Shown in pieces: positions 36,869-47,147 of a stretch of 64,000 nt of DNA. The stretch comes from Acinetobacter proteolyticus (GTDB lineage: Bacteria; Pseudomonadota; Gammaproteobacteria; Pseudomonadales; Moraxellaceae). The translations under genes were made by a program, and so were the position numbers. The notes beneath the pieces were generated by a model. That model saw only the letters and a list, made by a program, of their open reading frames with translations, did not search any database and was not told the DNA's origin. Where the stretch lies: assembly GCF_000367945.1 (NCBI RefSeq), contig NZ_KB849179.1:248001-312000 (forward strand), written 5' to 3'. Within the stretch, counting starts at the first letter, position 1, and each line of letters opens with the position of its first letter.

Positions 36869-38470
36869 TTACATGCGGAACACGCCGAACTTGGTCGGCT
36901 GAATTGGTGCATTCAGCGCAGCAGCAAGGCTCAGCCCCAGCACATGACGGGTTTGAGCAGGGTCAATCACGCCGTCATCCCAAAGGCGGGCAGAGGCATA
37001 ATATGGATGCCCTTGGTGCTCATATTGTTCACGAATCGGTTGTTTAAATTGATCTTCTTCCTGTGCTGACCATTGCGCGCCTTTTTGTTCAATCTGATCA
37101 CGTTTCAAGGTTGATAGCACGCTGGCAGCCTGTTCGCCACCCATCACCGAAATACGTGAGTTCGGCCATGTCCATAAAAAGCGTGGTGAGTAAGCACGTC
37201 CGCACATGCCATAGTTACCTGCACCAAAAGAACCGCCAATAATCAGAGTGAGTTTCGGTACATTGGCTGTAGCAACTGCCATCACCAACTTGGCACCATT
37301 TTTGGCAATACCTTCATTCTCATATTGACGACCGACCATAAAGCCAGTGATATTTTGGATAAACAGCAATGGGATATTACGTTGAGTACATAGCTCGATA
37401 AAGTGTGCGCCTTTCTGTGCAGATTCAGAAAATAAAATCCCGTTATTGGCAATGATGCCAACAGGCATACCGTACAAAGAGGCAAAACCTGTGATCAGAG
37501 TTGAGCCAAAACGTGCTTTAAATTCATCAAAGCGCGAGCCGTCTACGATGCGGGCAATCACTTCACGGACATCGAAAGGTTTTCGCGCATCACTGGGCAC
37601 AACGCCATAGAGTTCGTTGGGATCAAACAGGGGTTCATCTATTTGCTTGTTTAATTCATTGGGCTTTTTATTCAGATTGGCAACGATGTTACGGGCAATC
37701 GCAAGTGCGTGTTCATCATTTTCAGCCAAATGATCGGCAACCCCTGACAGGCGGGTATGTACATCACCACCACCCAAATCTTCACTGCTGACTACTTCAC
37801 CTGTCGCGGCTTTGACCAATGGCGGGCCACCGAGGAAAATCGTACCTTGATTACGGACAATAATGGTTTCATCCGACATGGCAGGGACATAAGCACCACC
37901 AGCGGTACAGCTGCCCATCACTACCGCAATTTGGGCGATACCTTGGCTCGACATACGTGCCTGATTATAGAAAATACGCCCGAAATGATCTCGGTCAGGA
38001 AACACCTCATCTTGCATCGGTAAGAATGCACCGCCCGAATCCACCAGATAAATACACGGCAAGTGATTTTGCTCAGCAATTTCCTGCGCACGTAAATGCT
38101 TTTTCACTGTCAATGGATAATAGGTGCCACCTTTGACGGTTGCATCATTGGCGACGATCATGCAGGTTACACCATTGACTTGACCAATTCCTGCAATCAC
38201 TCCCGCAGCAGGAATGTCATCTTCATACACCTTGTAAGCAGCTAACTGACCAATTTCTAAAAAAGCAGTACCGACGTCAATCAGTTGATCAATACGATCA
38301 CGTGGTAAAAGTTTGCCTCTGGCCAAATGTTTTTGGCGGGCATTTTCGCCACCACCGAGTGCGACTTTTTGAGCCACTTGTTTCAGATCGCTGACCAATG
38401 TTTGCATGGCATTTTGATTGGTTTTGAAGTCTTCACTTCGAACATTAATTTTGCTGTGTAATTGGTTCAT
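36869..38470 (-). CDS. liuB: Methylcrotonyl-CoA carboxylase carboxyltransferase beta subunit
   Basis: Carboxyltransferase of 533 aa that moves carboxyl from biotin to 3-methylcrotonyl-CoA. Blocks visible: [73 protein letters not shown] and [18 protein letters not shown], all as in MCC beta subunits. ATG 38470 is used because CAGGATG lies at good spacing; ATG 38479 sits directly on it. It is the second gene of the operon. Confidence 0.94.
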   Translation of the reverse strand: MNQLHSKINVRSEDFKTNQNAMQTLVSDLKQVAQKVALGGGENARQKHLARGKLLPRDRIDQLIDVGTAFLEIGQLAAYKVYEDDIPAAGVIAGIGQVNGVTCMIVANDATVKGGTYYPLTVKKHLRAQEIAEQNHLPCIYLVDSGGAFLPMQDEVFPDRDHFGRIFYNQARMSSQGIAQIAVVMGSCTAGGAYVPAMSDETIIVRNQGTIFLGGPPLVKAATGEVVSSEDLGGGDVHTRLSGVADHLAENDEHALAIARNIVANLNKKPNELNKQIDEPLFDPNELYGVVPSDARKPFDVREVIARIVDGSRFDEFKARFGSTLITGFASLYGMPVGIIANNGILFSESAQKGAHFIELCTQRNIPLLFIQNITGFMVGRQYENEGIAKNGAKLVMAVATANVPKLTLIIGGSFGAGNYGMCGRAYSPRFLWTWPNSRISVMGGEQAASVLSTLKRDQIEQKGAQWSAQEEDQFKQPIREQYEHQGHPYYASARLWDDGVIDPAQTRHVLGLSLAAALNAPIQPTKFGVFRM

Positions 38471-38494
38471 AAGCTGCATCCTGATTTATGGTTA

Positions 38495-39667
38495 TTATTT
38501 GGTTTCATTAAACAGTTCGCGGCCAATCAGCATGCGGCGAATTTCCGAAGTTCCTGCACCAATTTCATAAAGTTTGGCATCACGCCATAAACGACCAGCC
38601 GAAAATTCATTGATATAACCATTACCACCGAGAGTTTGAATGGTTTCACCCGCCATCCACGTGGCTTTTTCTGCTGCATATAAAATCGCGCTGGCCGCAT
38701 CTTTGCGTAAGCTACGATCATGGTCGGCTTTGTCACAGGCCGCGCCAACAGCATAGACCAAGGCTTTACACGCCAGCCAAGTGGAATACATATCCGCCAG
38801 TTTGCCTTGCATCAATTGAAATTCACCCAAGGCCTGACCGAATTGTTCACGTTCATGCAGGTAGGGAATCACGACATCCAGACAAGCATCCATAATGCCT
38901 AAAGGCCCAGCACTTAAAACCGCACGTTCATAGTCCAAACCACTCATCAGTACTTTGGCACCATTGCCAACGCCACCAAGTACGTTTTCGGCAGGCACTT
39001 CTACATTGTCAAAAAATAGTGGGTAGGTATTAGAGCCACGCATCCCGAGTTTGTCTAAATGCTTACCATGACTAAAGCCTTTCATGTCTTTTTCAATCAG
39101 GAAGGCGGTCATGCCTTTGGCACCTGCATGTGGATCAGTTTTGGCATACACCACCAATACATCAGCATCACCACCATTGGTGATCCACATTTTTGAACCA
39201 TTGAGAACAAAGTGATCGCCTTTTTGTTCAGCACGCAGTTTCATACTGACCACATCCGAACCTGCATTGGGTTCAGACATTGCCAAAGCACCAACAAAGT
39301 CACCCGAAATCAGCTTGGGTAAATACTTCTGCTTTTGTTGCTCGCTGCCGTTACGGTTAATTTGGTTAATACACAAATTGGAATGTGCGCCGTAAGAAAG
39401 ACCAATAGAGGCAGATGCACGCGAAATTTCTTGCAACACGATGATATGTGCTAGATAGCCTAGATTGGCGCCGCCATATTCTTCAGAAACGGTTAAGCCC
39501 ATCAATCCCATATCTCCAAATTTTTTCCAGAGATGGGCAGGGAATACATTGTCCTGATCGACTTGTTGTGCAATAGGTGCAATTTCCTTTGCACAAAATG
39601 CAGCAACTGAATCTTGTAGAGCAATTAACGTTTCATCCAGACCAAAGTTCAAGCTACGTAGGTTCAT
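38495..39667 (-). CDS. liuA: Isovaleryl-CoA dehydrogenase
   Basis: FAD-dependent dehydrogenase of 390 aa converting isovaleryl-CoA to 3-methylcrotonyl-CoA. Diagnostic is [20 protein letters not shown], where the catalytic Glu lies in the helix position special to isovaleryl-CoA dehydrogenases, while the usual C-terminal site reads [16 protein letters not shown] without it. [16 protein letters not shown] and [17 protein letters not shown] are FAD-binding blocks. It is the first gene of the leucine operon and divergent from a TetR gene. Confidence 0.95.
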   Translation of the reverse strand: MNLRSLNFGLDETLIALQDSVAAFCAKEIAPIAQQVDQDNVFPAHLWKKFGDMGLMGLTVSEEYGGANLGYLAHIIVLQEISRASASIGLSYGAHSNLCINQINRNGSEQQKQKYLPKLISGDFVGALAMSEPNAGSDVVSMKLRAEQKGDHFVLNGSKMWITNGGDADVLVVYAKTDPHAGAKGMTAFLIEKDMKGFSHGKHLDKLGMRGSNTYPLFFDNVEVPAENVLGGVGNGAKVLMSGLDYERAVLSAGPLGIMDACLDVVIPYLHEREQFGQALGEFQLMQGKLADMYSTWLACKALVYAVGAACDKADHDRSLRKDAASAILYAAEKATWMAGETIQTLGGNGYINEFSAGRLWRDAKLYEIGAGTSEIRRMLIGRELFNETK

Positions 39668-39754
39668 TGTGTTGTCATCCCAGTGATTATATTTGTTGTT
39701 CCATTAAGCGTTGTTGTGTGTGCTTAGGAACTACCTTACAATGAATTTTTAAAA

Positions 39755-39793
39755 AAGTGAATAGTGATTCATAAAATGATTTACAATTCACTT
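39755..39793. promoter_or_regulatory. Candidate TetR operator of the leucine operon
   Basis: The gap between liuA and the TetR gene holds AAGTGAAT at 39755-39762 and ATTCACTT at 39786-39793 as a perfect dyad, and inside it TGAAT-N4-ATTCA at 39758-39771. Such nested symmetry fits TetR-family binding near both divergent promoters. Confidence 0.42.
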
Positions 39794-39815
39794 TATTTGT
39801 TAGAGAATAAAATTT

Positions 39816-40433
39816 ATGAGCTATAAACGATCAACTTTAATGCAGGAGCGGATGGAGCAAAATCGTAAATCGATTTTGAGTTCAGCCAGAAAATTAATTT
39901 CAGAGGGAGGTTTCAAAGACGCACAGATACAAACCATTGCTGAGCAAGCAGGGGTCTCAAGTGGTCTGGTTTATCGCTACTTTGACAATAAAAGTCAGGT
40001 GTTAATTGAGGTCTTGTCAGAAGCCATCAATACCGAACTGTTGGTGATTGATGCCATCACAGAAAGTGATCTGACCGCACAACAAAAATTGCACAAGGCA
40101 GTCGCGACCTTTGTAAAACGGGCCTTGAACAGTCCGCAGCTGGCATATGCACTCATGTTTGAACCAGTCGATTCAACTGTTGAACATGAGCGTTTTCGGG
40201 TAAAGCAGTTGATTAAACAAAGTATTAAAAAAATCCTTGCAGATGGAAATGCAAGTGGCGAGTTTGTTCTGGATGACTTAAACACAACAGCCATGTGTGT
40301 GGTCGGGGCAATGACCTATGTGGTGGTTGAACCGTTGGATCCAGCACAAAATACCAAGTTTGATCATGCGCACAAAGACTATTTTTCCAAACAGATTGCT
40401 GATTTTTGTGTGGATGCAGTACAGAAAAAGTAG
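39816..40433 (+). CDS. TetR-family transcriptional regulator
   Basis: 205 aa. The N-terminal HTH reads ILSSARKLISEGGFKDAQIQ, then AEQAGVSSGLVYRYFDNKSQ; the rest is the helical ligand-binding domain. It is divergent from the leucine operon with a dyad in the shared promoter, and upstream of an acyl-CoA synthetase. It probably senses an acyl-CoA of the pathway and represses one or both units. Many other bacteria use a MerR-type LiuR for this pathway, so a TetR control would be an alternative solution. Confidence 0.88.
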   Translation: MSYKRSTLMQERMEQNRKSILSSARKLISEGGFKDAQIQTIAEQAGVSSGLVYRYFDNKSQVLIEVLSEAINTELLVIDAITESDLTAQQKLHKAVATFVKRALNSPQLAYALMFEPVDSTVEHERFRVKQLIKQSIKKILADGNASGEFVLDDLNTTAMCVVGAMTYVVVEPLDPAQNTKFDHAHKDYFSKQIADFCVDAVQKK

Positions 40434-40546
40434 GGCAGACAAAACGGTTTAACATCACAACAACAGGCAGTTTGAAGAGTAGTTGCAGTTACAACAATTA
40501 GATCAGGTAAGACCAGAATTAAAAAAGAATCAAGGAGAATGATTCA

Positions 40547-42241
40547 ATGCAACATGTACGGTTAAGCTATGCCTCTGGAACCAGCTCGCAGCCCCTGTTG
40601 GGGATGACGATTGGAGATAAATTTGATCAAGTCTGCCAGCAATATGCTGAGCAAGAGGCGATTGTCAGTTCACATCAGAACCGACGCCTAAGCTACAAAG
40701 AACTACAGCATGAAGTGAATGCATTTGCTTGTAGTCTGCTCAAGCTGGGTTTGAAAAAAGGCGATCGCTTGGCGATCTGGTCGCCGAATTGTGTGGAATG
40801 GACCGTGACCCAATTTGCCGCATTTAAAGCAGGCATTATTTTGGTGAATCTGAATACTGCTTATAAAAGTCATGAACTGGAATATGTACTCAATAAAGTC
40901 TCCTGCAAAGGCTTGATTATCGCTTCACAATTCAAGACCACAGATTATCAAGAATTGCTGAGCAAGATTGCACCTGAACTCGCATCTAGCCCTGATAAGA
41001 TATTGAATGCAGCTCGGTTACCGCACTTAAAATATGTGATTAAAATTGATGAGCAGCAGCATACCGGTATCCATCGTTTTAGTGATTTGCTCGAAACCCC
41101 AAATCAATCTCAGCTCGATGAGTTACAGCGCTTAGCCAAGCAGTTGCAGTTTGATGAAACCATTAATATCCAATTTACTTCAGGAACCACAGGCAATCCG
41201 AAAGGGACCATGTTGACGCATCATAACATCCTGAATAATGGCTACTTTGTCGGTGAAGGGATTGGCTTAACCCCCCAAGATCGCGTCTGTATCTCAGTTC
41301 CTTTATTCCATTGTTTCGGCATGGTGATGGGCAATCTAGCCTGTATCACGCATGGTGCAACCATGGTTTATCCTGCGTCAGTCTTTAATCCGTTGGAAAG
41401 CTTAAAAACCATTGAGCAGGAAAAATGTACGGCAGCCTATGGTGTGCCGACCATGTTTATTGCCATTTTGGAACATGAGCAATTTGCCGAATTTGATTTG
41501 AGCAGTTTGCGTACCGGTATCATGGCAGGCAGTCCATGTCCGAGAGAAATCATGCAGCGTGTGATTGACCGCATGCATATGTCAGAAATCACCATCTGTT
41601 ATGGCATGACTGAAACCTCTCCAGTCAGTGTGCAGAGTTATATTGATGATTCAATTGATAAACGAGTCAGTACGGTTGGGCATGTTCATCCACATTTGGA
41701 AGTTAAAATTGTCGATTTAGAAGGCGAAATTGTGCCGCAAGGGACGCTCGGTGAACTTTGCGTACGTGGTTATTCCGTGATGGCGGGGTATTGGGATGAG
41801 CCTGAAAAAACCAAAGAAGTCATCGATGCAGCGGGCTGGATGCACACCGGTGATATTGCTGAAATGGACAGTGAAGGCTTTGTCAAAATCAAAGGCCGGA
41901 TTAAAGATGTGGTGATTCGCGGTGGTGAAAACCTGTTTCCCAAAGAAATCGAAGATTTTTTATATACTCATCCCGATGTCTGCGATGTGCAAGTGATTGG
42001 TTTGCCTGACATGCGTTATGGTGAGGAACTCTGCGCCTGCATTATTTTGCATGAACATCATCAAAGCAATGAAGACAGTATCCGTAGTTTCTGCAAAGAA
42101 CATATTTCACATAATAAAGTGCCACGTTACGTTAAGTTTTTTGATGAGTTCCCGATGACGGCATCAGGTAAAGCACAGAAATTTAAATTGCAGGAAATCA
42201 TGCGGGCAGAGCTGAATTTGACTGCTGAAATTTTTGATTAA
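40547..42241 (+). CDS. AMP-forming acyl-CoA synthetase
   Basis: ANL-superfamily ligase of 564 aa. P-loop FTSGTTGNPKGTMLTHHN, then YGMTETSPVSVQSY, GWMHTGDIAEMDSEGFVKIK and RGGENLFPKEIEDF, with the C-terminal catalytic Lys in TASGKAQKFKLQE. The substrate is probably a short or medium acyl chain; proximity suggests isovalerate or a related branched acid entering the leucine pathway, but this is inference. AAGGAGAA precedes ATG 40547. Confidence 0.88.
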   Translation: MQHVRLSYASGTSSQPLLGMTIGDKFDQVCQQYAEQEAIVSSHQNRRLSYKELQHEVNAFACSLLKLGLKKGDRLAIWSPNCVEWTVTQFAAFKAGIILVNLNTAYKSHELEYVLNKVSCKGLIIASQFKTTDYQELLSKIAPELASSPDKILNAARLPHLKYVIKIDEQQHTGIHRFSDLLETPNQSQLDELQRLAKQLQFDETINIQFTSGTTGNPKGTMLTHHNILNNGYFVGEGIGLTPQDRVCISVPLFHCFGMVMGNLACITHGATMVYPASVFNPLESLKTIEQEKCTAAYGVPTMFIAILEHEQFAEFDLSSLRTGIMAGSPCPREIMQRVIDRMHMSEITICYGMTETSPVSVQSYIDDSIDKRVSTVGHVHPHLEVKIVDLEGEIVPQGTLGELCVRGYSVMAGYWDEPEKTKEVIDAAGWMHTGDIAEMDSEGFVKIKGRIKDVVIRGGENLFPKEIEDFLYTHPDVCDVQVIGLPDMRYGEELCACIILHEHHQSNEDSIRSFCKEHISHNKVPRYVKFFDEFPMTASGKAQKFKLQEIMRAELNLTAEIFD

Positions 42242-42328
42242 AACCGTATTCCTCCTTTGTGCATTGTGACTGAGGAGGAGCTTTGATGTCGTGGTTGCTA
42301 TCTAAACATAGGATGTCAGGATCAAGAG

Positions 42329-43321
42329 ATGAAGATTAGAAATGATTGGTCACGTGCAGAAATACAGGCTTTATATGAGCAGCCATTGTTAGATTTGCTG
42401 TTTCAGGCACAGCAGTTGCACCGACAATATTTTGCTGCGAATCAGATTCAGGTCAGTACTTTGCTCTCTATTAAGACTGGCAAGTGCCCTGAAGATTGCA
42501 AGTATTGTTCGCAATCGGCGCGTTATGATTCAAAACTGGAAGTAGAAAAACGCATTGCCGTCGAGAAAGTCATTCAAGAGGCACAAAAATCCAAGGCTTC
42601 AGGCGCATCTCGTTTTTGTATGGGTGCCGCATGGCGCAATCTGCATGAGCGCGATATGCCTTATGTATTGGACATGGTGCGCGAGGTCAAAGCTTTAGGG
42701 CTGGAAACCTGTATGACCTTGGGCATGCTGAATGCTTCTCAGGCGGAGCGTTTAAAAGAGGCTGGTCTGGATTATTACAACCATAATCTGGATACTTCGC
42801 GGGAATATTATTCCCATATTATCAGCACCAGAACCTTTGATGATCGACTGGATACACTAGACCATGTTCGTCAGGCAGGGTTGAAAGTCTGTAGCGGTGG
42901 CATTGTCGGTTTGGGTGAAAGTCGAGAGGATCGAATTGGTCTTTTACATGAGTTAGCGACTTTGCCACTACATCCTGAGTCTGTACCGATCAATATGCTG
43001 GTGCCGATAGAAGGGACACCACTGGCTCAAGTAGAAAAACTGGATGTGATTGAATGGATTCGGACCATCGCAGTGGCACGATTAATCATGCCGAAAAGTT
43101 ACATTCGACTCTCTGCAGGCCGTGAAGCATTAACCGATTCAGATCAAGCTCTGGTATTTATGGCAGGTGCCAATTCTATTTTTTCAGGTGAAAAACTGTT
43201 AACCACTGCCAATGCAGGTGAAAATCGTGACCAAGCTTTATTTCAAAAACTAGGTTTGAGTATTGAAGCGAGCAAACCTTCTATAAAGCAGTTATCAGTT
43301 GATGCGATGCTAACCGTCTAA
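42329..43321 (+). CDS. bioB: Biotin synthase
   Basis: Radical SAM enzyme of 330 aa that inserts sulfur into dethiobiotin. The SAM cluster motif is [10 protein letters not shown] (Cys 53, 57, 60). [44 protein letters not shown] and RLSAGREAL are the family blocks, including the residues for the [2Fe-2S] cluster. AGGATCAAGAG precedes the ATG. It sits apart from other bio genes, but next to the biotin-dependent methylcrotonyl-CoA carboxylase operon. Confidence 0.96.
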   Translation: MKIRNDWSRAEIQALYEQPLLDLLFQAQQLHRQYFAANQIQVSTLLSIKTGKCPEDCKYCSQSARYDSKLEVEKRIAVEKVIQEAQKSKASGASRFCMGAAWRNLHERDMPYVLDMVREVKALGLETCMTLGMLNASQAERLKEAGLDYYNHNLDTSREYYSHIISTRTFDDRLDTLDHVRQAGLKVCSGGIVGLGESREDRIGLLHELATLPLHPESVPINMLVPIEGTPLAQVEKLDVIEWIRTIAVARLIMPKSYIRLSAGREALTDSDQALVFMAGANSIFSGEKLLTTANAGENRDQALFQKLGLSIEASKPSIKQLSVDAMLTV

Positions 43322-43344
43322 GGCTTTTAAAAGTAGAGGATCGA

Positions 43345-44085
43345 ATGGCGAAAGATTTTAACAGTCAAAAAGTAGTGGAACGCTATGACGATCATATTCG
43401 TCGTCTGATTCCAGGTTATGCGCTGATGCATCAACAAGTCGATGCGATTTTACAATCCGCTTTAAGTTCAGACGCACAGATTTTAATTGTCGGTTGCGGC
43501 ACAGGCTATGAGCTTGAGTATCTACTGAACAGACATCCATCTTGGCGCTTTACGGCTGTTGATCCTTCTTTGAGTATGTTGCAGAAAGCACAAGCACTGA
43601 TTCAGGCACTGGGTCAGTCCGAGCGGGTGCAATTTGTTCATGGCGAAACAGCAGCATTGCCTACACAGCCAAAATTCGATGCAGCGCTGTCGATATTGGT
43701 TGCGCATTTTGTGCCGCATGCGCTTAAACCGAGTTTCTTTGCTGAAATATCACAGCGATTAAAAGCGGATGGATTGCTCATAACCTACGACCTGATGGCT
43801 TGTGAAGATCCTCAACAATTGAAAGCGTTGCCATTGCTGTGTCAGAACAATGGTCTGAGTGCCGAGCAGAGCCAAGCCATGATGGAGCGTTTAGCACAAG
43901 ACTTTTTCACACTCTCTTTTGACGCTTATCAGCAACTACTTTGCAGTACTGGTTTTGAAAAGGTGCATTGCTTTAGCCAAGTTTTAACTTATCAAGGACT
44001 GATTGCCCAGAAACAACAGGAGGATATCTTGACCTCGGAACTTTCTGGAAAGGTCGTTTTCACTCAACAAGGAGTTCAACATTAG
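43345..44085 (+). CDS. Class I SAM-dependent methyltransferase
   Basis: 246 aa with Rossmann motif I ILIVGCGTGYELEYLL, motif II FTAVDPSLSMLQKAQ and motif post-I FDAALSILVAHFVPH. The N-terminus VERYDDHIRRLIPGYALMHQ resembles CmoA-like and small-molecule methyltransferases. The substrate is unknown. It lies 23 bases after bioB with a good AGAGG site, so the two are probably co-transcribed. A BioC role (malonyl-ACP methylation) is conceivable from context but not shown by sequence. Confidence 0.82.
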   Translation: MAKDFNSQKVVERYDDHIRRLIPGYALMHQQVDAILQSALSSDAQILIVGCGTGYELEYLLNRHPSWRFTAVDPSLSMLQKAQALIQALGQSERVQFVHGETAALPTQPKFDAALSILVAHFVPHALKPSFFAEISQRLKADGLLITYDLMACEDPQQLKALPLLCQNNGLSAEQSQAMMERLAQDFFTLSFDAYQQLLCSTGFEKVHCFSQVLTYQGLIAQKQQEDILTSELSGKVVFTQQGVQH

Positions 44086-44286
44086 AACAGCAACTTAATT
44101 TTTAACTTCTAACCGATGTTTTTGACAGTGGCTGCAATTGCCGCTGCAAGTTTCTGTTGTCTTTAAAAAAGTGGCTATTCACTTATTTAGGAGGTGAAAT
44201 TTCAATAAATCAATGGGTTGAAATTTTTAGAATAAGAAATGTGATGTGGTACATCTGTACGACAAAGGAAAAACACAAACAAAGAA

Positions 44287-44312
44287 TGATCTTAAAACGG
44301 GTTTTAAGATCA
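44287..44312. promoter_or_regulatory. Perfect 12-bp palindrome in the porin leader
   Basis: TGATCTTAAAAC at 44287-44298 and GTTTTAAGATCA at 44301-44312 are exact inverted copies around GG, only about 22 bases before the porin ATG and a few bases upstream of its AAAAGGA ribosome site. It could be an operator or an RNA hairpin affecting translation. The rest of the 44086-44334 gap holds no gene I believe in. Confidence 0.45.
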
Positions 44313-44334
44313 GCCGAAAAGGAAATTGATTTTA

Positions 44335-45621
44335 ATGAAAAAGTTTATTTTAACGGTACAAAAAAGCATATTGGCAACGGCAGTTTTAACGGCTATGTCC
44401 TCTGCTTATTCGGGAACTGAAAGTGCTGAAATTGCACAACTCAGACAAGAAGTCCAAGAGTTGCGCGCCATGCTGCAACAGTATGTAAAACAACCTGCTC
44501 AGACACAATCGACAGCTCAAGTTGCCGTAGCTACTGCGCCACAGGCGACTGAAACACCAGCTCCAAAACTGAATATCAGCAAAGGCGGGGCAGAAGTCAA
44601 TTTATATGGTTATATCCGTGCTGATGCTTCTTATCAGGCCAAAGGTGCATCGACCATGTATAACAATATCAGTGGCGTACCACTGGAACATACTGCCGAG
44701 GAAGCCCAACAAAAAGATCGTTTGCATTCAACCGTCAACGTCACCCGTTTGGGTTTGAATTTTAAAACACCGACAGCCGCGGGTGATGTTGGAGGCAAGC
44801 TGGAAATGGACTTTTTTGGTGGTAGCACACGCGATCAATTCCGTATTCGTCATGCCTATTTAACCTTCGATAAATGGTTGATTGGTCAGACGTGGTCAAC
44901 CTTTATTGCGCCTGAATATTATCCAGAAACCATTGATGCGGGAACTTATGTTGGTGGGGCATTACAACGTTCACCTTTGGTACGTTATAGCGATAATTTA
45001 TCAGCCAATACCAGTTTTGCTGTCGCGATTGAAGACCCTAAATATACCGCAACTTCCGACCCTGATAATGAAATGCGATTGCCTGCTTTAGTTGGGCGGT
45101 TGAACCATAAATTTGCCAATGGTTCACTGTTGTCAGGTCGTACTTTTATGGCCGAGAAAAAGACCAGTAATGATGAGGAATGGGCATGGGGTGTAGGGCT
45201 CGGTGGTAAATATCAGCTGACACCAGAAACCTTCTTAAAAGCGGATTATTACCATGTCAAAGGTGATGGCCGCTTCCTACTTTGGACCAATAACAGCTAT
45301 GTGATTGATGATAAAAATCATATTCAGAGCAATGAATTCGATACCATTTCAGCAGGTTTAACCCATCAATTTAATTCGAAGCTTCGCTCAACCTTGGGTT
45401 ATGGCTATATGAAAGCCAAGGATGACAATACTTTCGCTGAAATTCAAAAAAATAATGCAACTCAAAACAAGGAACTTTGGCAGGGCTGGATCAATGCCAT
45501 GTACAACCCATATAAACCGATTACCTTGGGCGTGGAATATGTCTATGGCGAGCGAGAGACCTTCGATGGCCGTAACGGGATCGATAACCGCTTCAATATG
45601 ATGGCGAGTTACGATTTTTAA
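44335..45621 (+). CDS. DcaP-like outer membrane porin
   Basis: 428-aa trimeric-porin type protein. A signal peptide is followed by an N-terminal coiled-coil stretch (EIAQLRQEVQELRAMLQQYV), a Pro/Thr/Ala-rich linker, then a barrel starting NLYGYIRADASYQ and ending RFNMMASYDF. This layout is that of Acinetobacter DcaP proteins, which pass dicarboxylic and other small anionic compounds. ATG 44335 is used, with AAAAGGA upstream. The next gene encodes an aromatic-acid symporter, suggesting joint import of an aromatic or dicarboxylic acid. Confidence 0.85.
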   Translation: MKKFILTVQKSILATAVLTAMSSAYSGTESAEIAQLRQEVQELRAMLQQYVKQPAQTQSTAQVAVATAPQATETPAPKLNISKGGAEVNLYGYIRADASYQAKGASTMYNNISGVPLEHTAEEAQQKDRLHSTVNVTRLGLNFKTPTAAGDVGGKLEMDFFGGSTRDQFRIRHAYLTFDKWLIGQTWSTFIAPEYYPETIDAGTYVGGALQRSPLVRYSDNLSANTSFAVAIEDPKYTATSDPDNEMRLPALVGRLNHKFANGSLLSGRTFMAEKKTSNDEEWAWGVGLGGKYQLTPETFLKADYYHVKGDGRFLLWTNNSYVIDDKNHIQSNEFDTISAGLTHQFNSKLRSTLGYGYMKAKDDNTFAEIQKNNATQNKELWQGWINAMYNPYKPITLGVEYVYGERETFDGRNGIDNRFNMMASYDF

Positions 45622-45711
45622 TCAAGACCTTGAATAATCTGTTTTTTCTTTAGGGTGCAGTATGTCGTTTTAAAAATGAACAAGAATTTATCTCATAGAG
45701 GAGATGATTAA

Positions 45712-47079
45712 ATGGCAACATCGACGTTGAATGTCAATGCAATTATTGACCAAGCAAAATTTACCCCTTTTCACTGGAGCATTTTGCTTTGGTGCTTATT
45801 GATTATTATTTTTGACGGTTATGACCTGGTTATTTATGGTGTGGTTTTGCCTGTACTGATGCAGGAATGGTCACTCACCGCGGTGCAGGCGGGTATGTTA
45901 GCCAGTACCGCTTTATGTGGCATGATGTTCGGTGCCATGCTATTCGGGGCTTTGGCAGATAGAATCGGTCGCAAAAATGTGATCTTGATTTGTGTGACCT
46001 TTTTTAGTGGTTTTACCTTTTGGGGGGCATTTGCATCGACGCCTTTTGAGTTTGGTATTTTAAGATTTTTAGCCGGTTTAGGCATTGGCGGGGTGATGCC
46101 GAATCTGGTGGCGTTAACCTCTGAATACGCACCGAAACGGATACGTAGTACCTTGGTCGGGAGCATGTTTAGTGGCTATGCGATTGGTGGAATTATTTCG
46201 GCATTGTTAGGCAGTTATTTAGTTGAAAGCCAAGGCTGGCAAATTATGTTCTTGATTGCTGGTATTCCATTATTGCTGTTACCCATTCTATGGAAGTTCT
46301 TACCTGAGTCACTAACCTTTTTAGTGAAAAGCGGTAAGACTGAACAAGCCCATGCCATCATTCAAAAAATTGCACCGGAACAGGCATTAAACAGTGAGAC
46401 ACGTTTATGCTTGAATGAGGATCATCTGGATACAGGCAGTTCTGCCAAAGCTTTATTTCAACATGGACGTGCTCTAAGTACCTTAATGTTCTGGTTGTTA
46501 TTTTTTATGTGCTTGCTGATGGTCTATGCATTGAGTAGTTGGTTGCCAAAACTGATGCTGGCAGCAGGTTATTCATTGGGTAAAAGTATTTTATTCCTGC
46601 TGGCGTTGAATGTCGGGGCCATGCTTGGGGCAATTTTTGGTGGGATACTTTCAGATAAATTCCACTTAAAGCCTGTGATTTTAACCATGTTTGTAGCAGG
46701 GGTCTTTGCCTTGGTCGGACTCGGTTATAACTCTCCAGCCTATATACTATATGGTTTGGTGACGATTGCGGGTGCTGCAACCATTGGTACGTCCATCTTA
46801 CTTTATAGTTATGTAGCACAATACTATCCATTGAGTGTACGCTCGACAGGAATTGGTTGTGCGTCTGCAGTTGGGCGAATTGGTGCTATCGTCGGGCCAA
46901 TTCTAACAGGGATGCTGCTGACCTTAGGTCTACCGCATAAGATGAACTTTGTGATGATTGCTATCCCTGCGATTATTGCAATTTTTGCGGTGCTGGTGCT
47001 GAAACGGCATGAGTCAGACAGTGGGAGTAAAAGCACAGTCAATCCAGTGACAAACATCGCTGAAACAGGTGAAGCATAG
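45712..47079 (+). CDS. MFS aromatic acid:H+ symporter (AAHS family, PcaK/BenK type)
   Basis: 455-aa, 12-helix importer. Helix 1 contains the charged FDGYDLVIYGVVLPVL, the AAHS hallmark Asp pattern, followed by GALADRIGRKNVILI (motif A) and RFLAGLGIGGVMPNLVAL. The second half repeats the motif as GGILSDKFHLKP. The substrate is an aromatic or related carboxylate but cannot be named. AGGAG precedes ATG 45712. It follows the DcaP-like porin and ends at a strong terminator. Confidence 0.88.
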   Translation: MATSTLNVNAIIDQAKFTPFHWSILLWCLLIIIFDGYDLVIYGVVLPVLMQEWSLTAVQAGMLASTALCGMMFGAMLFGALADRIGRKNVILICVTFFSGFTFWGAFASTPFEFGILRFLAGLGIGGVMPNLVALTSEYAPKRIRSTLVGSMFSGYAIGGIISALLGSYLVESQGWQIMFLIAGIPLLLLPILWKFLPESLTFLVKSGKTEQAHAIIQKIAPEQALNSETRLCLNEDHLDTGSSAKALFQHGRALSTLMFWLLFFMCLLMVYALSSWLPKLMLAAGYSLGKSILFLLALNVGAMLGAIFGGILSDKFHLKPVILTMFVAGVFALVGLGYNSPAYILYGLVTIAGAATIGTSILLYSYVAQYYPLSVRSTGIGCASAVGRIGAIVGPILTGMLLTLGLPHKMNFVMIAIPAIIAIFAVLVLKRHESDSGSKSTVNPVTNIAETGEA

Positions 47080-47102
47080 CAGTGCATCATGGGTGATAAA
47101 AC

Positions 47103-47136
47103 AAAGTCGATGAGCCCAACGCATCGACTTTTTTAT
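47103..47136 (+). terminator. Rho-independent terminator after the AAHS symporter
   Basis: A perfect 10-bp stem (AAAGTCGATG at 47103-47112, CATCGACTTT at 47122-47131) with a 9-base loop is followed by TTTATT. It sits between convergent genes and may also serve the LysR gene. Confidence 0.87.
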
Positions 47137-47147
47137 TCTAGTCTGAG

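Noticed and set aside
43345..44085. Methyltransferase as BioC because it follows bioB
   Set aside because: The Rossmann motifs are generic and nothing specific to malonyl-ACP methyltransferases is visible; position alone is insufficient.
44157..44420. Open frame of 87 codons before the DcaP-like porin, near an AGGAGGTGA-like site
   Set aside because: It overlaps the porin start in another frame, its translation has no protein-like pattern, and the ribosome-like site leads only to a three-codon frame.
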